This document shows positions 9,320 through 17,355 of a stretch of 36,016 nt of DNA, piece by piece (positions within the stretch are counted from its first letter, which is position 1; each line of letters opens with the position of its first letter). The position numbers were made by a program, and so were the translations under genes. Under the pieces are notes generated by a model. That model was not told the origin of the DNA and did not search any database. It saw only the letters and a list, made by a program, of their open reading frames with translations. Source of the stretch: Oscillospiraceae bacterium (lineage in GTDB: Bacteria > Bacillota > Clostridia > Christensenellales > Aristaeellaceae); NCBI GenBank assembly GCA_031269355.1, contig JAISZG010000012.1, positions 1 to 36,016 of the forward strand. The letters are read 5' to 3'.

Positions 9320-10376
9320 GTACTCCGCCCCCAATCCTGTCGGCGCCGGTGTTTTTGCGGCTCGACATCCATTTGCGCACGGGTTCCGATTGCAGCACTA
9401 TTACTACCGCGATGATCAGCGCCTTGAACGCCATTATCGATTCCGACACGATTCCAAAATAATAAACGAAGGTTGTGATAGTGCGGATGATGATCGATCC
9501 GACCACGGTACCTGCCAAGCTGAACTTTCCGCCGGACATGTTCGTACCGCCTATTACGACCGCCAGAATCGCGTCCAGCTCATAATTAAGGCCCGCGTTG
9601 TTGGAATCGCACGACGAGATGCGGCTCGCGTATATCAAGCCCGCCACGCCGGACAAAAAGCCGGTTAGCGCGTACGCTATCAATATTATAGTATCCGATT
9701 TAATGCCGGATACCCGGCTTGCGTTTCTGTTAATGCCGACCGATTCGATGAACATTCCGTACGACGTGAGCCGCGTAAACAGCGACACGCCCAGAACGGC
9801 CACGGCGCTTATGATGATCGGCATAGGCAGCGCAAGCAAGCTTCCCTGCCCGATAAAGCGGAACGGCGCGTACAGAGTAGTGAACTGCTTGCCGTTCGTC
9901 GCGATCTGCGCTATGCCGCGCCCTGCTACCATAAGCACGAGCGTCGCTATGATCGGCTGCATCTTGAATTTGGCAATTAGCACTCCGTTGAACATTCCCA
10001 TCGCCAGGCACACGAGCATAGGCACGAAAAGCACGAGTATGAATGGCTGAACGGTATAGTCGCCCGGAGTGTTGTAGACGGTGACGTCCCAGCGGAGCAG
10101 CTTTAGCGCGAGCGCTCCGGCGACGGCGACCAGCGCGCCTACCGAAAGATCGGTGCCGCCGGTCGCTATTACCAGCGTCATGCCCATCGCGATTATGGTG
10201 ATTTCCGCCGAGCGGTTGATGATGTCGATCAGCGAACCGTACCACATGTGCGTTTGCGGCTGATATTCGATTTTGAAAAAATCAGGCCGCATAAGCAGGC
10301 AAACCAGAAGAATCAGGATTTCCGCGATAATCGCCCATATCAGTTTGGATTTAAATATCGATTCTCGTCGCTTCAT
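9312..10376 (-). CDS. Sugar ABC transporter permease, YtfT type
   Basis: Second membrane subunit of the same importer, about 354 residues. It has multiple membrane spans and the motif GMTLVIATGGTDLSVGA (near residues 65-80). The start is ATG at 10376, which overlaps the ATPase stop codon as ATGA; the reading frame is open further upstream but only inside the ATPase gene. Compared with the YjfF-type permease it has a longer periplasmic segment near residues 100-120. Assigned to the YtfT side of the heterodimer from gene order and sequence resemblance; confident about family, less about which subunit name applies. Confidence 0.9.
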   Translation of the reverse strand: MKRRESIFKSKLIWAIIAEILILLVCLLMRPDFFKIEYQPQTHMWYGSLIDIINRSAEITIIAMGMTLVIATGGTDLSVGALVAVAGALALKLLRWDVTVYNTPGDYTVQPFILVLFVPMLVCLAMGMFNGVLIAKFKMQPIIATLVLMVAGRGIAQIATNGKQFTTLYAPFRFIGQGSLLALPMPIIISAVAVLGVSLFTRLTSYGMFIESVGINRNASRVSGIKSDTIILIAYALTGFLSGVAGLIYASRISSCDSNNAGLNYELDAILAVVIGGTNMSGGKFSLAGTVVGSIIIRTITTFVYYFGIVSESIMAFKALIIAVVIVLQSEPVRKWMSSRKNTGADRIGGGVHA

Positions 10377-11884
10377 GCCGATTCGACCGCCTCTCCCGCG
10401 ATGATGCGCATTATATCCGGCTGCGTGCAATTTTCGCCCGGCAGCTCTCCCGCCTTTACGCCGTCGCGCATTATGAGAATTCGGTTGCTGCATCTAATGA
10501 TTTCGTCCAGCTCGGAGCTGATGAATATTACGGCCATTCCTCCGCCGCACATCTCTAGCATCAGCCGCTGAATTTCCGCTTTCGCGCCGACGTCTATGCC
10601 GCGCGTCGGCTCGTCGAGTATGAGAATGTCAGGCTCGGTTGCCATCCAGCGGGCGAGGATCACCTTTTGCTGATTGCCGCCCGAAAGCTCGCCTACCCGC
10701 TTATCCGCGTCGGGCGTCGCTATGGATAGCAGCTTTATATATTTGTCCGCGAGCGAGTCCATCTCTTTTCGGGAAAGCGGCTTTAGATATCCGCGCTTTG
10801 CCTGCACGGCCAGCGCGATATTCTCACGGATCGTCAAATCCGCTATTACGCCGTCCTTCTTGCGATCCTCCGGGCAGAACGCCAGCTTGCGATTTATCGC
10901 GTCCAGCGGCGCGTTGAAGCGCACGGTCTCGCCTTTCACTTTCACGGTTCCGTGCGCGGGCTTCGTCACCCCGAACAGTATTTCCGCCGTTTCCGTGCGG
11001 CCAGAGCCAAGCAGCCCCGCGAATCCCAGCAGCTCGCCTTCCTTTATTTCAAACGAATTATCCTCCACCTTGCCTGGAATCCCGATATGCTCGGCGGACA
11101 TCGCGACGCTCGCGCCGCGCTTTTGTTCGGCGCGCTTTAGGTTGAATATTTCGTTCATGTCCTTTCCGATCATTCGGGAGACAAGGTCGAGCTTGCTTAT
11201 TTGCCGAACGTCGAATTCTCCGATCATCCGACCGTTGCGCAGCACCGTTATCCGATCGCTTATCTTAAACACCTGGTCGAGAAAATGCGTGATGAATATA
11301 ATGCCCAGCCCCTGCGCGCGCAAATCCCGCATCACCTTGAACAGGCGCTTTACCTCGTTATCATCCAGCGAGGATGTAGGTTCGTCCAGTATGAGCAGCT
11401 TCGCGCGCACGTCCACCGCGCGCGCGATTGAAACCATCTGCTGTATAGCAGTGGAATAATACGACAACGGGCGCGTTACGTCTATTTGAATGCTGAACCG
11501 CTCGAGCAGCTCCGACGCGCGCCTGTTGATTTCTTTCCAGTTTATTTGCCCGTATCGCATCGGCTGGCGGCCAACGAATATGTTCTCGGCCACGGTTAAG
11601 TTTGGGCATAGATTGATTTCCTGAAATACGGTGGATATGCCCATTTCCATCGCGTGCTGCGGAGTCGTCGGGCGAATCTCCGCGCCGTCGAGCAGTATTT
11701 CTCCAGCGTCCATGTGATGCACGCCGGTAAGGCATTTGATGAGGGTGGATTTGCCGGCGCCGTTCTCTCCCAGCAGCGCGTGCACCTCTCCGCGGCGCAG
11801 TGTAAAATCCACCTTATCAAGAGCTTTTACGCCTGGGAACTGTATCTCAATTCCGCGCATAGACAGGATTACATCCGGTTCCAA
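10373..11884 (-). CDS. Sugar ABC transporter ATP-binding protein, YtfR type
   Basis: Tandem ATPase that powers the importer. In the first domain Walker A is GENGAGKST (39-47) and Walker B ends at Glu168 (LLILDEPT). In the second domain the Walker A is degenerate (GLLGSGRTE, about 290-298), the signature LSGGNQQ is at 400-406 and Walker B near 421-427. One canonical and one degenerate site is the normal state for MglA/RbsA/XylG-like proteins. The 503-residue length is typical. The start is TTG at 11884 with AGGGGG about 10 bases upstream; an ATG at 11860 lacks a ribosome-binding site. It lies 222 bases after the binding-protein gene. Confidence 0.94.
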   Translation of the reverse strand: MEPDVILSMRGIEIQFPGVKALDKVDFTLRRGEVHALLGENGAGKSTLIKCLTGVHHMDAGEILLDGAEIRPTTPQHAMEMGISTVFQEINLCPNLTVAENIFVGRQPMRYGQINWKEINRRASELLERFSIQIDVTRPLSYYSTAIQQMVSIARAVDVRAKLLILDEPTSSLDDNEVKRLFKVMRDLRAQGLGIIFITHFLDQVFKISDRITVLRNGRMIGEFDVRQISKLDLVSRMIGKDMNEIFNLKRAEQKRGASVAMSAEHIGIPGKVEDNSFEIKEGELLGFAGLLGSGRTETAEILFGVTKPAHGTVKVKGETVRFNAPLDAINRKLAFCPEDRKKDGVIADLTIRENIALAVQAKRGYLKPLSRKEMDSLADKYIKLLSIATPDADKRVGELSGGNQQKVILARWMATEPDILILDEPTRGIDVGAKAEIQRLMLEMCGGGMAVIFISSELDEIIRCSNRILIMRDGVKAGELPGENCTQPDIMRIIAGEAVESA

Positions 11885-12023
11885 ATGAAATCAACCCCCT
11901 ATCGCGGCGACCGGCTCGCGCGAGCGCGTCGCCTTCAGAAGCAAAGCCGCGTTATTAAACGGACGCGTTATGGTTTAGTATAAACGTATAATATAGGAAA
12001 ATGGAATATTCGCCATTTGAATA

Positions 12024-12048
12024 TAGGGGCGAAGATTATTCGCCCCTA
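12024..12048 (-). other. Intergenic hairpin between binding protein and ATPase genes
   Basis: Perfect 10-base inverted repeat TAGGGGCGAA / TTCGCCCCTA with a 5-base loop. No T run follows on the minus strand. A hairpin here often protects the binding-protein mRNA 3' end, giving more binding protein than transporter; that role is inferred. Confidence 0.55.
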
Positions 12049-12081
12049 CGATTATTACGTTGGTTATAAACGGTGAACTAT

Positions 12082-12111
12082 ATTGATCGGAGACGTTTAT
12101 TGTCGATCAAT
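12082..12111 (-). other. Hairpin at the end of the binding-protein gene
   Basis: Perfect 8-base inverted repeat ATTGATCG / CGATCAAT overlapping the stop codon of the sugar-binding protein gene, with a 14-base loop and no T run. It lies just before the stronger hairpin at 12024-12048 on the same transcript. Confidence 0.4.
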
Positions 12112-13096
12112 ATTTGCGCTCGGCGATGACGTCGGCTGCTTTGATCGACAGATCGCCGGCTTCGTTGTACACGATGCCGCCATCCGTATCAAACGCCTGC
12201 TCGGCCGGGTGAACGACTGTGCGATTGATTTCCGCGCCCGCTTCCAGTTCTTTGATCATCGGGATGACGAACGCTGAATAGAGAGGCGTGCACTCGATTG
12301 TCGCGTTGATGTCTCCGGCGACGATCGCGTCGAACGCGGCTTTAACGGAGTCGCAGCCCACGATGATGATATCTTTGCCCGGAACTTTACCGGCGGCCTT
12401 GATCGCGTCGACCGCGCCAAGCGCCATGTCGTCGTTCTGCGCGAGGAGAACGTCTATCTTTTCCTGGGATTTGAGGAAGCTTTCCATAACGGCCTGGCCT
12501 TCGGCGCGGGTGAAGTTACCGGTTTGCTGCGCTACCAGCTTCAGGTGAGGATACTGTGGAAGCACTTCCAGGATGCCGTTGGTGCGCCCGGTGGCGGCAT
12601 CGGAGCCGGTGGTGCCTTCGAGCATAACGATGTTGATTTCCTCTTCACCGCGGCCAATGCTTTGCAGATAGTTTTCCGTCCAGTACGCCATGCGGCGTCC
12701 TTCTTCTACGAAGTCTCCGCCGAACGCCGCGACGTATTCGATATCGTCGATGCAATCCGGAATGCGGTCAAGCAGAAGCAGCGGAATCTCAGCTTCGTTT
12801 ACTTCCTTAAGAACTTCGTCCCAGCCGGTCGTAACAACGCCGGTGAACAGAATGTAATCGACGCCCTGAGAGATGAAGTTGCGCAGCGCTTTTACCTGGT
12901 TCTCCTGCTTTTGCTGCGCGTCGTCGTAAACCATGTCCCAGCCTTCGGCCGCGACGGCGGCGAGGATGTCGTCGGTGTTAGCCGTGCGCCAGTCGGATTC
13001 CTGTCCGATCTGCGAGAAGCCGACGGTCAGCGCGAACGCGTTCGACACGGCCAGCACCATAACGAGCGACAGAGCCAGAGCGATCAGTTTCTTCAT
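12107..13096 (-). CDS. Sugar-binding protein of an arabinose/furanose ABC transporter, YtfQ type
   Basis: Captures the sugar outside the membrane and delivers it to the permease pair. The 329-residue protein has a signal peptide (1 to about 22, ending AFA) and then TVGFSQIGQESDWR, which closely follows the sugar-contacting N-terminal motif I know from E. coli YtfQ (TVGFSQ.G.ES.WR). QQKQENQ and ILLLDR-like segments (LLLLDRIPD) also match the family. There is no lipobox cysteine. The start is ATG at 13096 with GGGAGGT 10 bases upstream; an in-frame upstream ATG at 13195 has no Shine-Dalgarno and would bury the signal peptide. First gene of the arabinose operon. Confidence 0.93.
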   Translation of the reverse strand: MKKLIALALSLVMVLAVSNAFALTVGFSQIGQESDWRTANTDDILAAVAAEGWDMVYDDAQQKQENQVKALRNFISQGVDYILFTGVVTTGWDEVLKEVNEAEIPLLLLDRIPDCIDDIEYVAAFGGDFVEEGRRMAYWTENYLQSIGRGEEEINIVMLEGTTGSDAATGRTNGILEVLPQYPHLKLVAQQTGNFTRAEGQAVMESFLKSQEKIDVLLAQNDDMALGAVDAIKAAGKVPGKDIIIVGCDSVKAAFDAIVAGDINATIECTPLYSAFVIPMIKELEAGAEINRTVVHPAEQAFDTDGGIVYNEAGDLSIKAADVIAERKY

Positions 13097-13138
13097 AAAT
13101 AAGTTACCTCCCACGTTTTTCGGAATATCGGCGAGACG

Positions 13139-13169
13139 ACAAACAGAACAGCTTGCCAGTTTTGTTTGT
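13139..13169 (-). promoter_or_regulatory. Inverted repeat in the leader of the arabinose operon, possible operator
   Basis: ACAAACAGAAC and GTTTTGTTTGT are inverted with one mismatch in 11, separated by 9 bases, placed between the predicted start of transcription and the binding-protein gene. The A/T-rich ACAAA..TTTGT ends recall GntR-type arabinose operators, but the half-site spacing is wide, so an mRNA leader hairpin is the alternative. Confidence 0.35.
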
Positions 13170-13197
13170 ATAGATCGCCATAAATCCCAGTACATAT

Positions 13198-13226
13198 ATG
13201 GTATCTAAACCCCAAACAAATGTAAA
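13198..13226 (-). promoter_or_regulatory. Promoter of the arabinose operon
   Basis: On the minus strand TTTACA (13221-13226), 17 bases, TACCAT (13198-13203). Both hexamers deviate from consensus, as expected of a regulated promoter. The predicted start leaves a leader of about 95 bases. Confidence 0.5.
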
Positions 13227-13295
13227 GGGGCTATCTTCCGGGAAACGGGGAGAATTTTACGAAGCTTGTATGCCGCGCGGACGCTCAATCCGCAC

Positions 13296-13838
13296 CTAAA
13301 TACGCAAGCTGGTATCGGCGAGCTTTATGCCGTAATCAAGTATAACGTTTCCGTTTTCATCAGGAGTTGTATATCTTGGGCATTGATAGCGTTCAAACGC
13401 AACAGCGTCGGATTCGCAAACCTTCAAGCCGAGCGCGGCGGCAGCTTCTACTGAGCGGTTGTGCGCGTCCATTCCAAACAATTCGCCGGTGTCCTCCCTG
13501 CCGTACAGCCAGCTGATCGCGTATGCCGCGCTTGGTATATCGACCGCCTCAAAGCCGTCCGGAGCTTTTGTTCCTGCGGGGAACAGCATGCCTATCCAAT
13601 ATTCGAAATTTGGGCAAGCGTGCATCCAGCCCAAATATGAACCGTCGGTTACCGCGTCCGGTTCCAAATTCGGTCGAATGGATTCAAGCTGATCTTCCAG
13701 GATTTTGAACCAACCGCTCTTAAACCATAGGCTCCATAAATGGCCAAACGATCCGTTGATCCTGTCCGCGTCCTTATAACGCTTGCCGATAAAAGTAGAA
13801 TCAGAGAATTTTTCTTGATGTGTTTTTACTATTTTCAT
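13296..13838 (-). CDS. GyrI-like / AraC-effector-type small-molecule-binding protein
   Basis: A stand-alone domain of about 180 residues resembling the GyrI-like effector-binding fold (Pfam GyrI-like family) used by multidrug sensors and some antidotes. Supporting features are the N-terminal basic segment, the central WIGMLFPAG strand, the IPSAAYAISWLYG segment and the C-terminal FERYQCPRYT segment with a trailing strand. There is no DNA-binding domain and no membrane segment. The AGGAGG site lies immediately after the argS coding end, only 11 bases separate the genes, and so it is translated from the argS transcript. Ligand unknown; the link to argS may be only positional. Family call is moderately sure. 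Confidence 0.65.
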   Translation of the reverse strand: MKIVKTHQEKFSDSTFIGKRYKDADRINGSFGHLWSLWFKSGWFKILEDQLESIRPNLEPDAVTDGSYLGWMHACPNFEYWIGMLFPAGTKAPDGFEAVDIPSAAYAISWLYGREDTGELFGMDAHNRSVEAAAALGLKVCESDAVAFERYQCPRYTTPDENGNVILDYGIKLADTSLRI

Positions 13839-13849
13839 ATGCAAACCTC

Positions 13850-15577
13850 CTACATTTTGACCGGAGATTCGATGCCGATTAAATACAATCCCGTACTAAG
13901 CGTTTGCCGCACGGCGTCGGTCAGCTCGACGCGAGCCGACTGATCCAACTCGGCTCCCTCCAATATGCGATGATCATAATAATATTTATTGTAAGCCTGC
14001 GCCAACTGGGTGATATAGCGCGTCAATATTGACGGCTCGTATTTGCGCGCGGCATCCCTGATCGCTTCCGGGAAGCGCTCAAGAACGCGCAGAACGGCCT
14101 GCGCTTCGTCGTCGGTCAGCGCCTCGGCGTTCCAAAGCGCCTCGCCGCGCGTATCGATTCCCGCCTCCTTCGCCTTCGCGAGAAGCGAGCAGCAGCGCGC
14201 GTGGGTATACTGAGCGTACGGTCCGGTTTCGCCATCGAAGTTTAGCACGCGATCCCACCAGAAATCAACGTCCTTTATACGCCCCGCGCTAAGGAACGCG
14301 TGGACCACCGCGCCGACGCCTACCATCCTGGCGACCGTAGGTTTATCTGGAAGCTCGGGCGATTTTTCCTCCAGTATCGCCAGCGATTTTTCTATCGCGC
14401 GATCCAGTACATCCTCAAGATACACTATGTGCCCGGAGCGCGTGGAAAGCGAGCTGCCTTCGTAACCCACCATTCCAAACGATACATGCGTTAGATTTTT
14501 CGCCCATGGATACCCCATTTTCTCAAGCACCCGAAACAGCTGACGGAAATGCAAATCCTGCTGATACGCAACGACATATAACGATTGATCGAAATGGTAG
14601 GTGTCCGCGCGGTAAACTGCGGCGGCAAGATCGCGCGTGGCGTAAAGCGTCGCGCCGTCGCTTTTTAGTATCAGGCACGGCGGCATGTTGTCGTCCGTAA
14701 GGTCGACTATCCACGCGCCGTTGCTTTCCTGAAGCAGCCCTTTATCGCGCAGCAGCTGCACTATCGGCTCCATCTTATCATTATAGAAGCTTTCGCCAGT
14801 ATAAGCGTCGAACGTTACGCCGAGCAGATCATATACGTTTTGAACGTCGCGCAGCGTCAGCTCTTTAAACCAGTCGAATATATCGACCGCCTCCGAATCG
14901 CCTTGCTCTATGCGCAGGAACCATCTCCTTCCTTCTTCTTCCAACTCTGGATTATCCTTCGCCTCCTGGTGGAAACGCACGTACAGATCTACCAGCGCCT
15001 GCACGCCGCCGCATTCCACCTCCTCACGCGAGCCCCAGCGCTTGTATGCGCTTATCATCTTGCCGAATTGGGTGCCCCAGTCGCCCAGGTGATTTATACC
15101 CACCGTGCGGTAGCCGAGGAAATCGTATATGCGCTTTAGGGAATGGCCTATCATAGTAGTGGACAAATGCCCTATATGAAAGCGCTTGGCTATATTTATT
15201 GAGCTATAATCAATGCAGATGGTCTTGCCCGCGCCTTCGTCGCCGGAGCCGTATCGCTCGCCTTCGGCGATCATTTTTTGCAGCGTGCCGCGCGCGAAAG
15301 CCGCGCGGTTATAAAAAAAATTCACATAACCGGATATGGAGCGCGCGTCCGCCAAATCGGAGCGCGTCCAGCCTTGGGCGATAGTTTGCGCGATAACCGG
15401 CGGGGCTTTGCGCAGATGCTTGGCGAAACGGAAGCATGGCAGCGCGGCGTCGCCCATCGCGGGATCGGGCGGAATTTCCAGCATAGCCGCGATATCCTGC
15501 GCGTTGAATAATTTGGCGCCGGATATATTATCGATAAGCTCGACAAGCGCTTGAGCGAGTTGGCTTTTAATATCCAT
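13850..15577 (-). CDS. argS: Arginyl-tRNA synthetase
   Basis: Charges tRNA-Arg. The 575-residue class I synthetase has an N-terminal Add-1 domain, the HIGH motif at 134-137 inside SSINIAKRFHIGHLSTTM, the segment LSTRSGHIVYLEDVL in the position of the degenerate KMSKS loop usual in ArgS, and a C-terminal DALR anticodon-binding helical domain ending in GLYLIGIESPVKM. The start is ATG at 15577 with AAGGAG 8 bases upstream. It has its own promoter and is transcribed away from the T-box leader of the neighbouring gene. Confidence 0.97.
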   Translation of the reverse strand: MDIKSQLAQALVELIDNISGAKLFNAQDIAAMLEIPPDPAMGDAALPCFRFAKHLRKAPPVIAQTIAQGWTRSDLADARSISGYVNFFYNRAAFARGTLQKMIAEGERYGSGDEGAGKTICIDYSSINIAKRFHIGHLSTTMIGHSLKRIYDFLGYRTVGINHLGDWGTQFGKMISAYKRWGSREEVECGGVQALVDLYVRFHQEAKDNPELEEEGRRWFLRIEQGDSEAVDIFDWFKELTLRDVQNVYDLLGVTFDAYTGESFYNDKMEPIVQLLRDKGLLQESNGAWIVDLTDDNMPPCLILKSDGATLYATRDLAAAVYRADTYHFDQSLYVVAYQQDLHFRQLFRVLEKMGYPWAKNLTHVSFGMVGYEGSSLSTRSGHIVYLEDVLDRAIEKSLAILEEKSPELPDKPTVARMVGVGAVVHAFLSAGRIKDVDFWWDRVLNFDGETGPYAQYTHARCCSLLAKAKEAGIDTRGEALWNAEALTDDEAQAVLRVLERFPEAIRDAARKYEPSILTRYITQLAQAYNKYYYDHRILEGAELDQSARVELTDAVRQTLSTGLYLIGIESPVKM

Positions 15578-15632
15578 TTATAATTCTCCTTGAGCATGGC
15601 GATAGGATATAACCGGTATATGCGGCGCAATC

Positions 15633-15661
15633 AATTTATCGTGTTTTGCGCCGGTTGTCAA
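15633..15661 (-). promoter_or_regulatory. Sigma-A-type promoter of argS
   Basis: On the minus strand TTGACA (15656-15661), 17 bases, TAAATT (15633-15638), giving a leader of about 50 bases. Confidence 0.75.
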
Positions 15662-15747
15662 TCCTCGCGAGAGAAGAGGGCTTGATAATGCGAAATCATT
15701 TATATGTTTAAATATATAATATATTAAATTATAATATAAAAATATGC

Positions 15748-15776
15748 TTGACAATTCCCGCGCCGCGCGATATAAT
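15748..15776 (+). promoter_or_regulatory. Perfect consensus promoter of the T-box leader
   Basis: TTGACA (15748-15753), a 17-base spacer and TATAAT (15771-15776), both hexamers identical to the sigma-A consensus. The DNA just upstream (15695-15745) is almost pure A/T and could act as an UP element. Such a strong promoter fits control by downstream attenuation rather than by initiation. Confidence 0.9.
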
Positions 15777-15783
15777 TCACATA

Positions 15784-16055
15784 TACATAAACCAGCGAGG
15801 AAGACGAGTAGTCCGGCAACGTTCCCTAAGAGAGCCGCAGGCGGTGCGATTGCGGTGAGAATCGATCGGGCGAATGGACTTCCGAGGGCGGCGTGAACGG
15901 GCGGAATATGCTCAAGTAGCGTTCGACGGTGTTCCCTCCGTTATTGGGGAGCGCGTATGATTGTACGCGGTTAAGCGGTCGGAAACGACAATGTGGGTGG
16001 TACCGCAGGAGCAGCAGCTCTTGTCCCTCGAATGTGGAGGGGCGAGGGTTTTTTT
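15784..16055 (+). promoter_or_regulatory. T-box leader with tryptophan specifier
   Basis: A tRNA-sensing leader. The AGGAAGACGAGTA opening and a purine-rich GTGAGAA segment mark Stem I; the specifier loop reads GAA-TGG-AC, placing a TGG Trp codon at 15875-15877. The T-box consensus AATGTGGGTGGTACCGC is at 15990-16006, and GTCCCTCG follows as the other half of the antiterminator. The terminator stem CCCTCG / CGAGGG (16025-16030 and 16043-16048) is followed by seven T. Uncharged tRNA-Trp should stabilise the antiterminator and allow reading into the TrpX-like gene. T-box identity is nearly certain; the specifier codon rests on alignment by eye and on the gene it controls. Confidence 0.93.
16025..16055 (+). 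terminator. Attenuator terminator of the T-box
   Basis: Six-base GC stem CCCTCG / CGAGGG, 12-base loop, then T7. The left arm is shared with the antiterminator, as is standard in T-boxes. Confidence 0.88.
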
Positions 16056-16273
16056 ATTATATATCACATCGCTGCTGTAATGCGCGGGCATGGGGCGCCT
16101 CATCCCATCGCGGGGAAGGCGGGGCGTGAAGCCTCGCTCCAGGCGCTAAGCAAGAGGCCAATCGAAAGGAGCGAACGACGATGACGCGGAGCAAACGATG
16201 GCGCTAGCATTGAGCGACTTATTGATTGACAGCTAACAATTAACGATTAAAATTATTGGAGGAGAATTAAATC
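16056..16273 (+). other. Non-coding stretch between T-box terminator and the TrpX-like gene
   Basis: About 218 bases, much longer than usual after a T-box. It holds an eight-codon open frame (16181-16207, MTRSKRWR) preceded by AAAGGAG, and a possible second promoter TTGACA (16226-16231), 16 bases, TAAAAT (16248-16253). The second promoter would start transcription at or inside the Shine-Dalgarno (GGAGGAG, 16258-16264), which weakens the case. No larger gene is seen. Confidence 0.4.
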
Positions 16274-17278
16274 ATGAAAAATAGTTTGAAACTGCGCAAA
16301 TTGTTTGCCCTCGCGCTGTGCGCGATGCTTCTGCTTAGCTCGTTTATATTCGATAGCCGCGCGCTGGCCGCAGATGTTCCCACTGTCGGAATCATACAGT
16401 TTGCCCCGCATCCCTCGCTTGACAACTGCACGACCGGGTTTATACTCGGGCTTGCCGAGGGCGGCTATATAGAGGGTGAGACGGTGGAAATTGATTTCCA
16501 AAACGCGATGGGCGATATGGGCAGCAGCGATATGCAGGCGAAGAACATGGTCGCCAAAGGCGAGGCTCTGCTCGTCGGCGTAGCGACGCCGGCCGCCATG
16601 AGCGCATACGCGGCTACGAAGGAATCAGGAATTCCCAATGTGTTCGTCGCGGTTTCCGACGCCGTGGCGGCCGGGATCGTCGAAACTAACGAAGCTCCAA
16701 ATACGAACGCTACCGGCGTGTCGGACGTGCTTAACCTGGAGAAGCAGCTTGAATTGATTCGCGCGTTTCTTCCGGAATCAAAAACGATCGGCATATTATA
16801 TACTACAAGCGAGCCAAACTCGATAACCCATCTGGAACAATTGCGCGAGCTCGCGCCGCAGTATGGGTTTGAAGTGGACGCGATCGGCGTGACAGGGCCG
16901 TCTGAAGTCGCCGCAGCCGCGGCGGTTCTAGCTCCGCGCGTTGACTTAATAAACAACTTCGTTGATAATAACGTGGTGGATAATCTGTCGCAAGTGCTTC
17001 GCGCAGCGGATGAAGCGGGAATCCCCGTGTTTGGCTCCGAAGTCGAGCAGGTAGTAAACGGCTGCCTCGCCACGCAGGGAATCGATTATGTCGAGGTCGG
17101 ACGCGCGGCCGGAAAAATCGCCGCTGAAATATTAAACGGCGACGCTTCTCCGGAAACAACGCCGGTGCTGCTTGTAAGCGACGTTACGCCCGCGTATAAC
17201 GGCCTGGTCGCGCAGAAACTTGGCATCAGCCTGCCGGAAGCGTTTGAAGGCGCGGAGGACGTAACGGCGGCAGAATAG
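16274..17278 (+). CDS. trpX: TrpX-like ABC transporter substrate-binding protein
   Basis: Predicted tryptophan-binding component of an ABC importer. The 334-residue protein has a signal peptide of about 33 residues ending ALAA, with no lipobox (the only Cys in the hydrophobic core is preceded by Leu), and a two-lobed ABC_sub_bind domain (the family of Pfam PF04392) with TVGIIQFAPHPSLD at its start and IGILYTTSEPNS and GIPVFGSE further on. Specificity comes from the Trp-specifier T-box in front, the known control of trpXYZ in Bacillota. The start is ATG at 16274 with GGAGGAG 9 bases upstream. The permease and ATPase genes that normally follow are missing; the next gene encodes an esterase. Confidence 0.85.
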   Translation: MKNSLKLRKLFALALCAMLLLSSFIFDSRALAADVPTVGIIQFAPHPSLDNCTTGFILGLAEGGYIEGETVEIDFQNAMGDMGSSDMQAKNMVAKGEALLVGVATPAAMSAYAATKESGIPNVFVAVSDAVAAGIVETNEAPNTNATGVSDVLNLEKQLELIRAFLPESKTIGILYTTSEPNSITHLEQLRELAPQYGFEVDAIGVTGPSEVAAAAAVLAPRVDLINNFVDNNVVDNLSQVLRAADEAGIPVFGSEVEQVVNGCLATQGIDYVEVGRAAGKIAAEILNGDASPETTPVLLVSDVTPAYNGLVAQKLGISLPEAFEGAEDVTAAE

Positions 17279-17294
17279 GAATAGCAAAGCGTCG

Positions 17295-17333
17295 GCGGCC
17301 GGGGAGATACCCCGCATTGCTCCGGCCGGCCGC
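17295..17333 (+). other. GC-rich hairpin between the TrpX-like and esterase genes
   Basis: Eight-base stem GCGGCCGG / CCGGCCGC enclosing a smaller GGGG-agata-CCCC hairpin. No T run follows, so it may be a processing or stability element rather than a terminator; it would also reduce read-through into the esterase gene. Confidence 0.5.
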
Positions 17334-17355
17334 GAACTTATGGGAGGATATACAT

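Noticed and set aside
13262-13295. Terminator after the GyrI-like gene
   Set aside because: A GCGGA/TCCGC hairpin exists but only five bases long and without a T run; not strong enough to call.
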